A DNA stretch of 64,000 nucleotides from Collinsella tanakaei (GCF_021531055.1 NZ_JADYTL010000008.1:55366-119365), one strand, 5' to 3'. Shown: positions 18,343-27,102, numbered from the stretch's first letter. Made by a program: numbers and translations. The notes: generated by a model not told the origin, from the sequence alone.

Positions 18343-18497
18343 ACTAGCAGTTGGTTGAGCTTGAATTTCGCAGCTCCGTTTGGGCAGGTCAGGGCTTTGT
18401 TGATTCGGTTGTCAGATTTCTTGCGGGCTTGCATGGAAGAATCTTGGAAGAATCGGGACGCTGGTTCTCAGGATGGAGAGACGCGTCCCTCCCCGAC

Positions 18498-19688
18498 TCA
18501 GAACACCTTCGACACCGCGGCCACCGCCTCCTTCTTTGCGTCGAGGTTAACGTGCGTATAGATGTCCATCGTGATCTGGGAGCTGTAATGGCCCGCGAGC
18601 TCCTGCATGACCTTCGGGTGCACGCCGTTGAGCGCGAGCAGGGTGAGGTAGGAGTGCCTCAGCTCGTGGAAGCTCCAGCCGTCGAGCCCAAAGCGCTCGC
18701 GGTCGATCGACCACCAGCGGCTGAGGGAGCCAGGCGTCACGCGTTCGCCGTAGTGCGTGGCGATGACGGGGGTCTCCTCGGTCTGCTCCAGGTAGCCCTC
18801 CTCCGGCTTGCGCCACTGGTTCGTCTTCGCGAACTGCTCTGCCTGGGCGGCCTTCTGTCTGAGCAGCGCCTCGCGCGTCACCTCGGGCAGGGGTAGCAGG
18901 CGCATGCCGGCCTTGGTCTTGGTCTCCTTGAGGTTGCCGAGCCCGTCGAAGCTGTGGCTCACGTCGACGATCCCGTTCTCGAAGTCGATGTCCTTCCATG
19001 ACAGGCCGCAGACCTCACCGCGCCTGAGCCCCATCGTGATGGCGACGAGATAGGCGCACTCGCGCGGCACCTCGGGGTCGAGCCCCTCGATGAGCTCCTG
19101 GATCTGCTCGGGCTTCATGGCGCGCTTCTCGCGCGTGTCCATCTTGGGAGGGTTGGCTGCGTCGCACGGGTTCTTCACGAGGATCCCCTCCTTGATGGCG
19201 TGCTCGAACACGAGCGTTATGTTGTCGTGGATCTGGTTGACGTAGGATCCGCTCGAAGGTCTTCCGGAAAGCGTGTCGCCCTTGAGCATCGCGATGTACA
19301 TGTCGTCGAGCATTGCGGGCGTGACGGCGGCTAGGTTGACCTTCCCGATGTGGCGGATGGCGGCCCTGAACTGCCACTCCTGCCGCACCTGCGTGGTGGG
19401 GGCGACCTCCTTCTTGGCGGCGCGGATCTCGAGGTAGCGCATGCAGTACTCTTCGAAGGTGTAGGACGTACGGCCCTGCACCTCGTCGTGCTCGATCTCC
19501 TTGATGAACTCGCGCAGGTCGGCCTTTGCCTTGGTGAAGGTCCCCTCGACCACACGCGTCTTCTGCTGGTACTTCCCCGTGCGCGGGTTGAGCCCGATGG
19601 GCACGCGGAGCTGCCACTTGCGGCACTTGGACTTTGGCTTGTCCTTCTCCATCTGGATGATGGAGCCCTCGCCGGTGACCTTTGCCAT
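18498..19688 (-). CDS. int: Prophage tyrosine recombinase (integrase)
   Basis: A 396-residue integrase that should catalyse insertion at and excision from guaA. The N-terminal arm-binding domain (about residues 20-70) is followed by a SAM-like core-binding domain (YTFEEYCMRYLEIRAAKKEV) and a catalytic domain with the expected residues: Arg in TMGLRRGEVCGL (about 221), HELRHSYLTL (His-x2-Arg, about 346), the LAGHYSS His, and Tyr in MDIYTHV near the end. The stop lies about 155 bases inside attL. The start follows an overlapping small gene, so it is the last gene of the leftward operon. Length and order are normal for phage integrases of Gram-positive hosts. Confidence 0.95.
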   Translation of the reverse strand: MAKVTGEGSIIQMEKDKPKSKCRKWQLRVPIGLNPRTGKYQQKTRVVEGTFTKAKADLREFIKEIEHDEVQGRTSYTFEEYCMRYLEIRAAKKEVAPTTQVRQEWQFRAAIRHIGKVNLAAVTPAMLDDMYIAMLKGDTLSGRPSSGSYVNQIHDNITLVFEHAIKEGILVKNPCDAANPPKMDTREKRAMKPEQIQELIEGLDPEVPRECAYLVAITMGLRRGEVCGLSWKDIDFENGIVDVSHSFDGLGNLKETKTKAGMRLLPLPEVTREALLRQKAAQAEQFAKTNQWRKPEEGYLEQTEETPVIATHYGERVTPGSLSRWWSIDRERFGLDGWSFHELRHSYLTLLALNGVHPKVMQELAGHYSSQITMDIYTHVNLDAKKEAVAAVSKVF

Positions 19689-19690
19689 GG

Positions 19691-19888
19691 CTACTCACCG
19701 TCCCCGACGACGACGTAGGGCGGGCGGTAGTGCCACTCGAGGTCGCGGGCGAGCTCGCGCTGCCAGGGCTCGTCGAGGTGCAGGGCCTCGCCCGGGGCGG
19801 CGACGAGGGCGACGACGGGGACCTCGTTCCCGGAGCCGTCCGTGAGGGAGAAGGAGACGACGCTGAGGTTCTTCTCTTCCTTGGCCAT
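19691..19888 (-). CDS. Small prophage protein, 65 residues
   Basis: A 65-residue protein with no recognised domain: MAKEEKNLSVVSFSLTDGSG, then a hydrophobic strand VPVVALVAAP and an acidic tail. It is closely packed between the XRE repressor and the integrase: its stop lies 3 bases before the integrase start codon, and its start is 6 bases past the repressor stop. That arrangement supports coding. The start at MAKEEK was chosen because the upstream extension is an Arg-rich reading antisense in character. A role in lysogeny control is possible from position only. Confidence 0.6.
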   Translation of the reverse strand: MAKEEKNLSVVSFSLTDGSGNEVPVVALVAAPGEALHLDEPWQRELARDLEWHYRPPYVVVGDGE

Positions 19889-19893
19889 GGCGC

Positions 19894-20280
19894 TCACCGC
19901 CTTCCCTGGGAGCGGGCGGCGCGCTCGCCGAGCTCCACGTAGGAGAGGTAGCTGTCCACGAGGGCGCGGCCCTCGGGGCTGAGGGCTTCGTAGCGGGGCT
20001 GGATGCCCTCGGGCTCGGGCGCGTCGATGTCCTCGCGGCCGATGACGAGGTCGATGGAGCAGCCCAGCTTGTCCGCGATTTGCCACGCGGCGGGCAGCGG
20101 GATGCCGCAGTCGGCGCCGTCGCCGGCGCGCTCGTAGCGCGCGTAGGTGGAGCCGGGGATGCCGAGCGCCTCGGCGAACTCCTTCGCGGAGCGGTAGCCC
20201 GCCTCGCGGCGCAGGCGCTGGAGTGTTCTTTTGCCGCTGATGGGCTTGTAGGGGGTTTGGGAGGTTGCAGTCAGTGACAT
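19894..20280 (-). CDS. XRE-family repressor-like protein
   Basis: A 128-residue protein with an N-terminal lambda-repressor-like HTH (LQRLRREAGYRSAKEFAEAL, GIPGSTYARYERAGDG, then IADKLGCSIDLVIGRED). The remainder is acidic with no peptidase active site, so it is a non-cleavable regulator rather than a CI-type repressor. It resembles the neighbouring larger XRE protein in the recognition segment (both carry STYARYE), which suggests duplication. It sits upstream of the integrase gene on the same strand and probably belongs to the lysogeny operon. Confidence 0.85.
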   Translation of the reverse strand: MSLTATSQTPYKPISGKRTLQRLRREAGYRSAKEFAEALGIPGSTYARYERAGDGADCGIPLPAAWQIADKLGCSIDLVIGREDIDAPEPEGIQPRYEALSPEGRALVDSYLSYVELGERAARSQGRR

Positions 20281-20302
20281 ATACTTGTCACCGTCCCTTC
20301 TG

Positions 20303-20324
20303 GATTTGCCTCTGGACCGGACGC
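20303..20324 (+). repeat. 22-bp inverted repeat, left copy
   Basis: GATTTGCCTCTGGACCGGAC plus GC. Its reverse complement recurs, with one mismatch, about 1 kb to the right, across the larger XRE gene and its divergent promoter. It could be a shared operator, a fossil of the repressor duplication, or a recombination site. Confidence 0.6.
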
Positions 20325-20325
20325 C

Positions 20326-20357
20326 GGGCCCGTGGGAGTGCCAGCTCCCGCGGGCCC
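20326..20357. terminator. GC-rich hairpin after the larger XRE gene
   Basis: GGGCCCGTGGGAG pairs with CTCCCGCGGGCCC (one G-T type pair) across a 6-base loop, 16 bases past the stop of the larger repressor gene. No T-run follows, so termination is likely but not certain. Confidence 0.5.
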
Positions 20358-20373
20358 ACCTGTTTCTGGGCCT

Positions 20374-21060
20374 CTACTCCCTCGCGTCACCTCCCCTCGC
20401 GCTCTCCGCGGAGTCGTACTCGACCATGACGCCGTGGTCGACGGAGCCCCACAGCACATGCATGCCGTCGAGCTCGAACTCGCCGTGGGTGCGGTCGTAG
20501 GCCGCCATGATCTTCTCGATGGTCCTGTTGTCGATGAGCTCCTGCGCCTTGAGCGGGTGCTTGCCGCGCTTCTTCGCCGCCTGCTCCCGGAGGAAGGACT
20601 CGAAGGCGGCGCGCGCCGCCTCGGCGCTGTCGAACGCGACGAGCTCGCCGAAGGCGGCGCCGTCGCGCATCTGGGAGAGCATCTGCTGCTCGTACTGGTA
20701 GCAGAGCGCCTCGTAGGGGCGCTCCTCCTCGCGGCGCCTGCGCTCTCGGATCTTGGCGTCCTTCATGAGCACGAACTCGCGGAGCTCGTCGGCGAGCTGC
20801 CGCGCCTCGGGCGTGAGCCCGTCGTATTCGAGCTGCACCTCGCCGCGCATGCACGCGGGGTCGGGCGCCTCGCGGTCGACGATGGCGTCGATGGTGGTGC
20901 CGAAGATGTCCGCGAGCTGCCGGGCCGCGCCCATGGGGATCTTGTCGGGGTTGGACTCGTAGCGCGCGTAGGTGGAGGTCGGTATCTCGTACTCCACCGC
21001 GAACTCGTTGGAGTTCTTGTAGCCCGCCGCCTTGCGGAGCTTCAGAAGGTTGCTCGCCAT
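20374..21060 (-). CDS. XRE-family repressor with long charged C-terminus
   Basis: A 228-residue regulator. The N-terminal HTH is ASNLLKLRKAAGYKNSNEFA, VEYEIPTSTYARYESNPDKI and then AARQLADIFGTTIDAIVD. A helical section rich in Arg and Glu follows (REFVLMKDAKIRERRRREEE) and then a domain with no recognised family. There is no Ser-Lys peptidase pair, so SOS-type self-cleavage is not expected. The Met at MASNLLK has GGAGG at good distance. It faces the excisionase-like gene across a 270-bp control region that would hold the lysis-lysogeny switch promoters, so it is the best candidate for the main repressor. Confidence 0.85.
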   Translation of the reverse strand: MASNLLKLRKAAGYKNSNEFAVEYEIPTSTYARYESNPDKIPMGAARQLADIFGTTIDAIVDREAPDPACMRGEVQLEYDGLTPEARQLADELREFVLMKDAKIRERRRREEERPYEALCYQYEQQMLSQMRDGAAFGELVAFDSAEAARAAFESFLREQAAKKRGKHPLKAQELIDNRTIEKIMAAYDRTHGEFELDGMHVLWGSVDHGVMVEYDSAESARGGDARE

Positions 21061-21291
21061 GCCCTCCGCCTCTCTCGGATGTGTTCGTCCTGTGGAGGGG
21101 TGCCCTCGGTCCCTCCGTCTCGTTGTTACGCTTCGCAACAGATTCTATCACTCGCTGACAATCCGTTCAATCGTATAGGGTCATTCTACCTCAAAACTTG
21201 CAAAGAATCTCACTTGTTGACAATTCCTGTGATATTCTACCGCTGCACGGCGACGAAACGTGCCACTTCGTGACAGACGGGGCGGAGCCGA

Positions 21292-21313
21292 GCGTGCGGT
21301 CCAGAGGCAAATC
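21292..21313 (-). repeat. 22-bp inverted repeat, right copy
   Basis: GCGTGCGGTCCAGAGGCAAA plus TC, the reverse complement of the left copy with one mismatch, located 20 bases before the excisionase-like start codon. Confidence 0.6.
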
Positions 21314-21332
21314 GGATGAGAGGGAGCGAGAG

Positions 21333-21536
21333 ATGAGTTTCGAGGAGCTGCCGTACTTCATGACCCCCAAGCAGCTCGCCGACGTGACGGGCGAGCACGA
21401 GGGATCCATCACGCGCGGAATACGCGAGGGGCGGATCCCCGCCGACAAGGTGAACGGTCGCTGGCGGATCTGCCGCGACGTGATCTTCAAGAACGCGAAG
21501 AAAGGGGCCTCGCATGACGGAGAGGGCCGCGAGTAG
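21333..21536 (+). CDS. Excisionase-like small HTH protein
   Basis: A 67-residue protein beginning MSFEELPYFMTPKQLADVTG, with a typical HTH_17/Xis winged-helix layout (MTPKQLADVTG...EGSITRGIREGRIPADKVNG, then a Trp-Arg wing RWRICRDVIF). Such proteins direct excision or act as Cro-like activators. The Met at MSFEEL has GGGAGCGAG upstream; a longer reading would run through the operator region. It overlaps the primase start by 23 bases, so it is the first gene of the rightward operon. Confidence 0.8.
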   Translation: MSFEELPYFMTPKQLADVTGEHEGSITRGIREGRIPADKVNGRWRICRDVIFKNAKKGASHDGEGRE

Positions 21537-24294
21537 CCCACGCGGGGCGGGCTCCGTCGCCGACGCGCTGGCACGCGTCCCTGCGGAGCTCAAGGCCGAG
21601 GCGCGCTGGGTGTGCTGGCGGCGCGAGGAGCGCGGCGGCAAGACGACGAAGCTGCCGGTGTGCGCGGCGAACGGGCGCATGGCCAAGAGCACCGACCCGG
21701 CGACCTGGGCGACATTCGAGGAGGCCGTGGCGGCCGTCAGCCGCTGGCGCTGCGACGGCGTGGGGTTCGTCTTCGGGCCCGACCGCGCCTTCACGGGGCT
21801 CGACCTCGACCACGTGATCGAGGACGGGGTTTTGGATGCCGCGTACCGCTGGGTGGTCGAGGAGGCAGGCACCTACACGGAGGTCTCGCCCTCCGGCGAC
21901 GGCCTGCACCTGATCTTCCGGGGCGCGAAGCCCGACTGGGCTCAGCGCTCGAGGAAGGGGCAGCCCGGCGGGCGCGTGGTGGAGATGTACGACCACGACC
22001 GCTACTTCACGGTGACGGGGGACGTCTTCGAGGGTCGCGGTGCGCTGGGCTCCAACCCCGAGGTCGTCGAGAGGGCGTACCGCACCTGGATCGAGCCGGA
22101 GCGGGCCGCCGCGCAGCCGACGCTCTCGGAGGCGCCCACGGCCGGCGCGGACATGGACGACGAGGCGCTGCTGGGGCGCATGTACGCCTCCCGCAGCGGT
22201 GACGCGATCCGCGCCCTCATGGCCGGCGACTGCTCGGCGCAGGGCGGCGACCGATCGGCGGCCGACATGGCGCTGTGCTCGCACCTCGCCTTCTGGTGCG
22301 CGGGCGACGCCGCGCGCATGGACCGGATCTTCCGCAGGAGCGGCCTCATGCGCGACAAGTGGGACAGCCGCCGGGGCGGCACCACGTACGGCGCGCAGAC
22401 GATAGAGCGGGCCGTGGAGGGCTGCACGGAGTTCTACCGGCCGAGGGAGCGGCGGGCCGACCGTCCTTCTCGCCAAGCGCGTCCTTCTCGCGCCAATGAC
22501 AAGAACATGTGTTCGACCGCTGTGCCGGGCACGGACGGAGGAGCCTCCCCCGACGAGGAGGCGCCGGACTTCGAGAGCGCGCCCTCGGTGGAGGGGTGGT
22601 TCGTCGACGCGCGCGGGCGGCTGTGGGTGCGCGGGCGCGACGGGGAGCTCGCGCGCTCGGTGACGTCGACGGCGCCCTGGGTCGCGGCCGACCTCGTGGA
22701 CGTGGACACCGGAGACGTGCGCGCCCTCGTGCGCGTGACGGTCCCCGGCGGCGTGTGCGAGCGGGCGCTCGACCGCGAGGTGCTGCTCAACCAGAGCAAG
22801 GTGATCGGCGCGCTCGCGCCGCTCGGGGCCAACGTCTCGTCCGCGAACGCGAAGGACGTCGTGCGCTACCTGACCGACGTGGAGCGCCGCTTCGGCTGGG
22901 CGCGGCCGCGCGCGAGGAGCGTCGTGCACCTGGGGTGGGCGGACGGCCCTCTATCCGCCTTCATGCCCTACGACCTGGGCGAGGGCGGCGTGCGCTTCGA
23001 CCCCAGCCCGGACGAGGCGGTGAAGGCACGACCCTTCATGGAGCCGGCGGGCACGCTCGCGGCGTGGGTGGAGGGCGTGGCGCCGGCGCGGGCGGCCTCC
23101 ATGGCGTTCCGCTGCGTGCTGGCGGCGAGCTTCGCCTCGCCCCTGGTGTCGCTCCTGGGCGTGCAGACCTTCATCGTCTACCTCTGGGGGCGCTCGCGCT
23201 CCGGCAAGACGCCGACGCTCAAGGCGGCGGGCTCGGTGTGGGGCGACCCCACCGAGGGCGCGGACAGCTACTTCCGCACCTTCGCGGACACGCCCAAGAG
23301 CATCGTGCGCGCGGCGGCGCTGCTCCACGACATACCCGTGATCATCGACGAGCTGCAGAGCAAGGGCGCCGTGGGCGGCCAGGCGGGCAAGCGCCAGGTC
23401 GTGGAGGACCTGCTCTACTCGCTCTCGCTCGGGCACGAGCGCGGCGCGCTGAACAGCGACCGGACGATGATGAGGGCGGGCTCGTGGCGCTGCCTGACGA
23501 TAGCCACGGGCGAGATCCCCATCGTGGGCTCCTCCACGCAGCAGGGCGCGGCGAACCGCACCCTCGAGCTCTGCGCCGAGCCCTTCGGGGACGTGCGCGC
23601 CGCCCAGGCCATGCACCACCTCGTCTCCGCGCAGCACGGAACCGCGGGGCGGGCATACGTGGCGGCGCTGAGGCGAAACGACGCGGCCTTCTACGCGGGG
23701 CAGTTCTCCTCCGTGCGCGACGCCGTGTGCGCCGCCGCCGGCGGGCACCCGCAGGCCGACAACGTGGCGCTGCTCGCGCTCGCGGACGCCCTCGCGCAGT
23801 TCTACGTGTTCGCGCCGGGCAGCGACTGGGCGGCGTGCCTGGAGGGCGCGATGCTGATGGCACGCTGGGCGCTCGTGAACGCCACGGGCGCCGACGGCGG
23901 CGACACCGACGTGAAGGCGATCCAGTTCGTGGCCGAGTGGCTGGTGCGCAACCGCCTGCACTTCGAGAGCTCGGCGGAGATGGACCGGCTCGAGCGCTGG
24001 GGCTCGGTGGAACAGTACCGGGACCGCCCCGGCTTCTGCTGGTGGGTCTTCTCGTCCGTGCTCGACCAGGCGCTCGCGGGCGCCAACTTCGACCGGCAGA
24101 AGACGCTCAGGCGCATGGCCGACGAGGGCGTGCTGCTGCCGGGCTCCGGGCGCGGGTTCACGCGGCAGAAGCGCTTCGGCGACTCGCGGGTGTACTGCGT
24201 GTGCGTGGACAACGCGGCGCTGGAGGCCATGCTCGAGCGCTCGGCGGGCGCGCCGCCCTCGGTGGCGCCGTCTCAAGGGGGCGGGCCATGCTGA
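21514..24294 (+). CDS. Phage primase-polymerase/DUF927-type helicase fusion
   Basis: A 926-residue replication protein. The N-terminal 180 residues (WVCWRREERGGKTTKLPVCA, FGPDRAFTGLDLDHVIEDG, SPSGDGLHLIFRGAK) match a primase-polymerase-like domain with the D-x-D acidic pair. The C-terminal half is a DUF927-type helicase with Walker A FIVYLWGRSRSGKTPTLKAA (about 548-567) and a following VIIDELQSKG. Together they give priming and unwinding in one chain, as in phages and satellites that replicate from their own origin. Between the domains (about residues 316-330) is a low-complexity insert (RPSRQARPSRAND) encoded by two GTCCTTCTCG motifs also seen elsewhere in the prophage. Confidence 0.85.
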   Translation: MTERAASSPRGAGSVADALARVPAELKAEARWVCWRREERGGKTTKLPVCAANGRMAKSTDPATWATFEEAVAAVSRWRCDGVGFVFGPDRAFTGLDLDHVIEDGVLDAAYRWVVEEAGTYTEVSPSGDGLHLIFRGAKPDWAQRSRKGQPGGRVVEMYDHDRYFTVTGDVFEGRGALGSNPEVVERAYRTWIEPERAAAQPTLSEAPTAGADMDDEALLGRMYASRSGDAIRALMAGDCSAQGGDRSAADMALCSHLAFWCAGDAARMDRIFRRSGLMRDKWDSRRGGTTYGAQTIERAVEGCTEFYRPRERRADRPSRQARPSRANDKNMCSTAVPGTDGGASPDEEAPDFESAPSVEGWFVDARGRLWVRGRDGELARSVTSTAPWVAADLVDVDTGDVRALVRVTVPGGVCERALDREVLLNQSKVIGALAPLGANVSSANAKDVVRYLTDVERRFGWARPRARSVVHLGWADGPLSAFMPYDLGEGGVRFDPSPDEAVKARPFMEPAGTLAAWVEGVAPARAASMAFRCVLAASFASPLVSLLGVQTFIVYLWGRSRSGKTPTLKAAGSVWGDPTEGADSYFRTFADTPKSIVRAAALLHDIPVIIDELQSKGAVGGQAGKRQVVEDLLYSLSLGHERGALNSDRTMMRAGSWRCLTIATGEIPIVGSSTQQGAANRTLELCAEPFGDVRAAQAMHHLVSAQHGTAGRAYVAALRRNDAAFYAGQFSSVRDAVCAAAGGHPQADNVALLALADALAQFYVFAPGSDWAACLEGAMLMARWALVNATGADGGDTDVKAIQFVAEWLVRNRLHFESSAEMDRLERWGSVEQYRDRPGFCWWVFSSVLDQALAGANFDRQKTLRRMADEGVLLPGSGRGFTRQKRFGDSRVYCVCVDNAALEAMLERSAGAPPSVAPSQGGGPC

Positions 24295-24545
24295 GACACG
24301 GGTCGAGACGCCCCTGGCGGCTGGTGAGGGCGCGCGTCCCCTCCTCATGTCTCAACGTCTTGACGGGGACGAGACATGGGGGGCTCTCGCGCGCGGGCGG
24401 GCGCACGCGCGCGCATGCGCGCGCGGGGGCCTTGGGTGCTGTTTCGGTCGAGACGTTGAGACGGGCGGCGTTCTCGCTGGTGGCGGGGGTGTTCTGCGTC
24501 TCAGGCGGGCGCGAGACGGGGGCGCGGCGCGGCTTGAGACGCGGC
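24290..24545. other. GAGAC/GTCTC-rich stretch, candidate replication origin
   Basis: About nine GAGAC or GTCTC pentamers, often extended to TTGAGACG or CGAGACG, occur in 250 bases directly after the primase/helicase gene. Examples are GTCGAGACGTTGAGACGGG, GCGTCTCAGG and CTTGAGACGCGG. There is also an alternating CGCGCG stretch. No gene is supported here. Iterated sites beside the replication initiator are typical of phage origins; the function is inferred. Confidence 0.45.
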
Positions 24546-24559
24546 GGGAGGTGGATGCC

Positions 24560-24973
24560 GTGAGCTGGTGGACGGAGGAGCAGGACGACGTCCTGCGCGA
24601 GGTGAGCTTCCGGGGCGCGGCCTACGCGGCCGCCGAGATCGAGCGCAGGTGCGGCGTTGCCCACTCCGTGCGGGCGGTGGAGATGCGCGCGTCGCGGATC
24701 CACTGCTCGCTCGCCGTGCAGACGGTGTGCCCTCAGTGCGGGGCCGTGGGCGTAAAGATCAACCGGCAGACCGGGATGTGCCCGCTCTGCACCGAGCGCT
24801 ACCACCTGGAGCAGGAGCGCGCCTTCAACGAGCAGCTGGAGCGCGAGCGGGCGCACGCCGAGGAGTCCGCCGAGCTCGAGGAGGTTCGGCGCGAGCGGGA
24901 CATGATGCGACAGCGCAACTCGCGGCTGTGCAGGAAGTACGGGCTCAAGGGACGAAGGGAGCGGAAGAAGTAA
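24560..24973 (+). CDS. Prophage zinc-ribbon protein with Myb-like N-terminus
   Basis: A 137-residue protein starting from GTG behind GGGAGG. The N-terminus (SWWTEEQDDVLREVSFRGAA, then HSVRAVEMRASRIH) resembles a SANT/Myb-like DNA-binding helix bundle. It is followed by a zinc ribbon with two CPxC knuckles (VCPQCGAVG and MCPLCTERY) and a long charged helix (EQLERERAHAEESAELEEVR), probably a coiled coil. It lies between the replication gene and the terminase, where phages often keep late-gene regulators. A DNA-binding role is inferred. Confidence 0.7.
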   Translation: MSWWTEEQDDVLREVSFRGAAYAAAEIERRCGVAHSVRAVEMRASRIHCSLAVQTVCPQCGAVGVKINRQTGMCPLCTERYHLEQERAFNEQLERERAHAEESAELEEVRRERDMMRQRNSRLCRKYGLKGRRERKK

Positions 24974-25269
24974 GGCTGGACGGGTAAAATGGCCTTGATC
25001 GCGGCGCGCTGTTTGACTCACCTGCGAGACATGCAGGCGCCACGTCTGAAGCTCCCCCTCGGGGTGCCTGAGGCGCGTGAGAACGCAACAGGGGCGGAAG
25101 GCGGATCAAGAGGGGCTGGCGCGGGTGAGACCCCCGCGCAAGCGCCTCAAGCGGGGCATCTCGATTGAGCCTTTACGGTCCCTTCGGGGTGCCCTTTTTC
25201 GTCGCCTTTGTGACGCGCCTGGAGAATCCACCGTGAGAGGCTCTATCGACTTCCACGGGGGTGATTCGC

Positions 25270-25698
25270 ATGGCGAGGCGTCCGAAGCTGACGCAGGAGA
25301 TGGTGGACGAGGCTATTGCGCTCAAGGCGGACGGCCTCTCCAACGGCGACATCATCTGCGCGCTGGGCATCCACGAGTCGACGTTCTACCGCTGGATCGG
25401 AGATCCCAAGAACAAGCTGCAGCGCGCGTTAAGCGAGGGGCTAAAAAAGGAGGAGTCGGCGTTCAAGCGGACGCTACTCACCACGATCCGCTCGGCGGCA
25501 CTGGCGCGCAACCAGTACTGGACGGCGGCGGCGTGGCTGCTGGAGCGCAAGTACCCCGACGAGTTCGGCAAGGCGGAGCGCAAGGGCGACGAGGGCCGCG
25601 AGGACGCGGCGCCGAGGATCGTGCTCGGCGTGGTGGCCCAGCCGGTGCAGCAGACGCTGCCGCTGGACGGGCTCGGCGAGGGGCGCGCCGATGATTGA
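25270..25698 (+). CDS. Terminase small subunit
   Basis: A 142-residue protein with an N-terminal HTH (RPKLTQEMVDEAIALKADGL, then GDIICALGIHESTFYRWIGD) and a helical oligomerisation region (FKRTLLTTIRSAALARNQYW, then AAWLLERKYPDEFG). The W-L-L-E-R-K-Y-P-D-E-F signature is characteristic of terminase small subunits that bind the packaging site. The Met nine bases inside the longest reading was taken. The last codons overlap the start of the large subunit gene by 8 bases, giving translational coupling. Confidence 0.88.
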   Translation: MARRPKLTQEMVDEAIALKADGLSNGDIICALGIHESTFYRWIGDPKNKLQRALSEGLKKEESAFKRTLLTTIRSAALARNQYWTAAAWLLERKYPDEFGKAERKGDEGREDAAPRIVLGVVAQPVQQTLPLDGLGEGRADD

Positions 25699-26968
25699 CG
25701 CCTCCTCGCTCGTGATCCCGGCCTTCCACGACGTGCTCGGCGACGTGATGGCCCACGGGCACACGCACTACTGGCTGCACGGCGGACGCGGCTCCACGAA
25801 GAGCTCGTTCATCAGCGTGTGCATCGTCCTTCTCCTCCTGGCGCGACCGGAGGCGAACGCCGTGGTGGTGCGGCGCTTCTCGAACACGCTGCGCGACTCG
25901 GTGTTCCAGCAGGTGACGTGGGCCATCGCGGAGCTGGGGCTCGAGCGGTGGTTCCGGGCCCGCATCTCGCCGATGGAGATCACGTACCTGCCCACGGGGC
26001 AGCGCGTCGTGTTCCGCGGGGCCGACGACCCCTTGAAGCTCAAGGGCGTGAAGTTCACGCGCGGGTACTGCGCGGTGACGTGGTTCGAGGAGCTGGACCA
26101 GTTCGACGGAATCGACGCGGTGCGCTCCATCCTGAACTCGCTCAGGCGCGGCGGCGAGGACTTCTGGATCTTCTACAGCTACAACCCGCCGAGGACGCTC
26201 TGGAGCTGGGTGAACCGCGAGAAGCTGGAGCGGGAGCGGCGGGCGGACACGCTCGTGCGGCAGAGCTCGTACCTCGACGTCGTCGAGAGCCACCCGGAGT
26301 GGCTGGGCGGGCCCTTCGTGGAGGAGGCGGAGTACCTGCGCGAGGTCGACGAGCAGGCGTGGCGCTCGGAGTACCTAGGCGAGGTCACGGGGACCGGGGG
26401 CTCTGTCTTCAACAACGTGGTCTCGGTGCGCCTGTCCGACGCGGCGTGCCGGGGCTTCTCGCGCACGCGGTGCGGCGTGGACTGGGGCTGGTTTCCGGAT
26501 CCCTGGCGGTTCGTGCGCTGCGGGTGGGAGCCCGGAGAGCGCAGGCTCACGATCTTCGGCGAGCTGTCGGCGAACCGCAAGACGCCTACCGAGACGGCGG
26601 CGCTGGTGGCGGGCGCGCTCACCTACGCGGACGCTCCGGGCGAGGACGCCTACCTCCACGACGAGCTAATCTGGTGCGACGACACGCCGGACGGCAAGCA
26701 GAGCATGGCCGTGTGGCGGCGCGAGGCGGGGCTGCGGGTGCGCCCTGCGAGGAAGAGCAACATGCGCAGGCTCTCCTACGAGTGGCTGGCGGGGCTCCGC
26801 GAGATCGTGATCGACCCGGAGCGGGCGCCCCTGGCTTACGAGGAGTTCAGACTCAAGGAGTACGACCGCGACCGCGACGGGACGTGGCTGGACGACATTC
26901 CCGATGGCAACGACCACTCGATCGACGCGGTGCGCTACGCGATGATGGACGACGTGCTGAGGGGGTAG
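25691..26968 (+). CDS. Terminase large subunit (PBSX type)
   Basis: A 425-residue packaging motor with the ATPase Walker A at WLHGGRGSTKSSFISV (about residues 28-43), Walker B at YCAVTWFEELDQF (about 124-136), and a C-terminal RNase H-like nuclease (CGVDWGWFPDPWRFVR, YLHDELIWCDDTPDGKQ, then DGNDHSIDAVRYAMMDD). All regions are intact and the length is normal for PBSX-family enzymes, which suggests headful packaging. It follows the small subunit directly. Shortly after its stop the first of two 86-bp repeats begins. Confidence 0.94.
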   Translation: MIDASSLVIPAFHDVLGDVMAHGHTHYWLHGGRGSTKSSFISVCIVLLLLARPEANAVVVRRFSNTLRDSVFQQVTWAIAELGLERWFRARISPMEITYLPTGQRVVFRGADDPLKLKGVKFTRGYCAVTWFEELDQFDGIDAVRSILNSLRRGGEDFWIFYSYNPPRTLWSWVNREKLERERRADTLVRQSSYLDVVESHPEWLGGPFVEEAEYLREVDEQAWRSEYLGEVTGTGGSVFNNVVSVRLSDAACRGFSRTRCGVDWGWFPDPWRFVRCGWEPGERRLTIFGELSANRKTPTETAALVAGALTYADAPGEDAYLHDELIWCDDTPDGKQSMAVWRREAGLRVRPARKSNMRRLSYEWLAGLREIVIDPERAPLAYEEFRLKEYDRDRDGTWLDDIPDGNDHSIDAVRYAMMDDVLRG

Positions 26969-26974
26969 CGGCGC

Positions 26975-27060
26975 GGGCGTTCTTCTCGGCAGCTAAATGA
27001 TGGTGCATGTATGTATGGACGTGCGATAGCCGGAAATGGTCGCCGCGCGTTCTTCTCGCC
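26975..27060 (+). repeat. 86-bp direct repeat A, left of the GIY-YIG gene
   Basis: It begins GGGCGTTCTTCTCG and ends CGTTCTTCTCGCC, so each end carries the GTTCTTCTCG motif, 70 bases apart. A second copy of exactly the same length, with near-identical ends and a diverged middle, follows the GIY-YIG gene exactly 1000 bases to the right. Confidence 0.8.
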
Positions 27061-27102
27061 TAAAATGAACTAGTAAATTGCAGCTATGCGGGCAGGTGTG
27101 CC

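Larger units (their letters stand above)
18082..18497. other. Intergenic region spanning the left prophage boundary
   Basis: No gene is supported. It holds two dispersed palindromes and the attL core (listed separately), then about 155 bases of prophage DNA up to the integrase stop, probably including integrase arm-type sites. Confidence 0.6.

Noticed and set aside
21487..24348. Long minus-strand readings opposite the primase/helicase
   Set aside because: They are Arg/Pro/Ala-rich with no motifs. The plus-strand frame has primase and Walker motifs.
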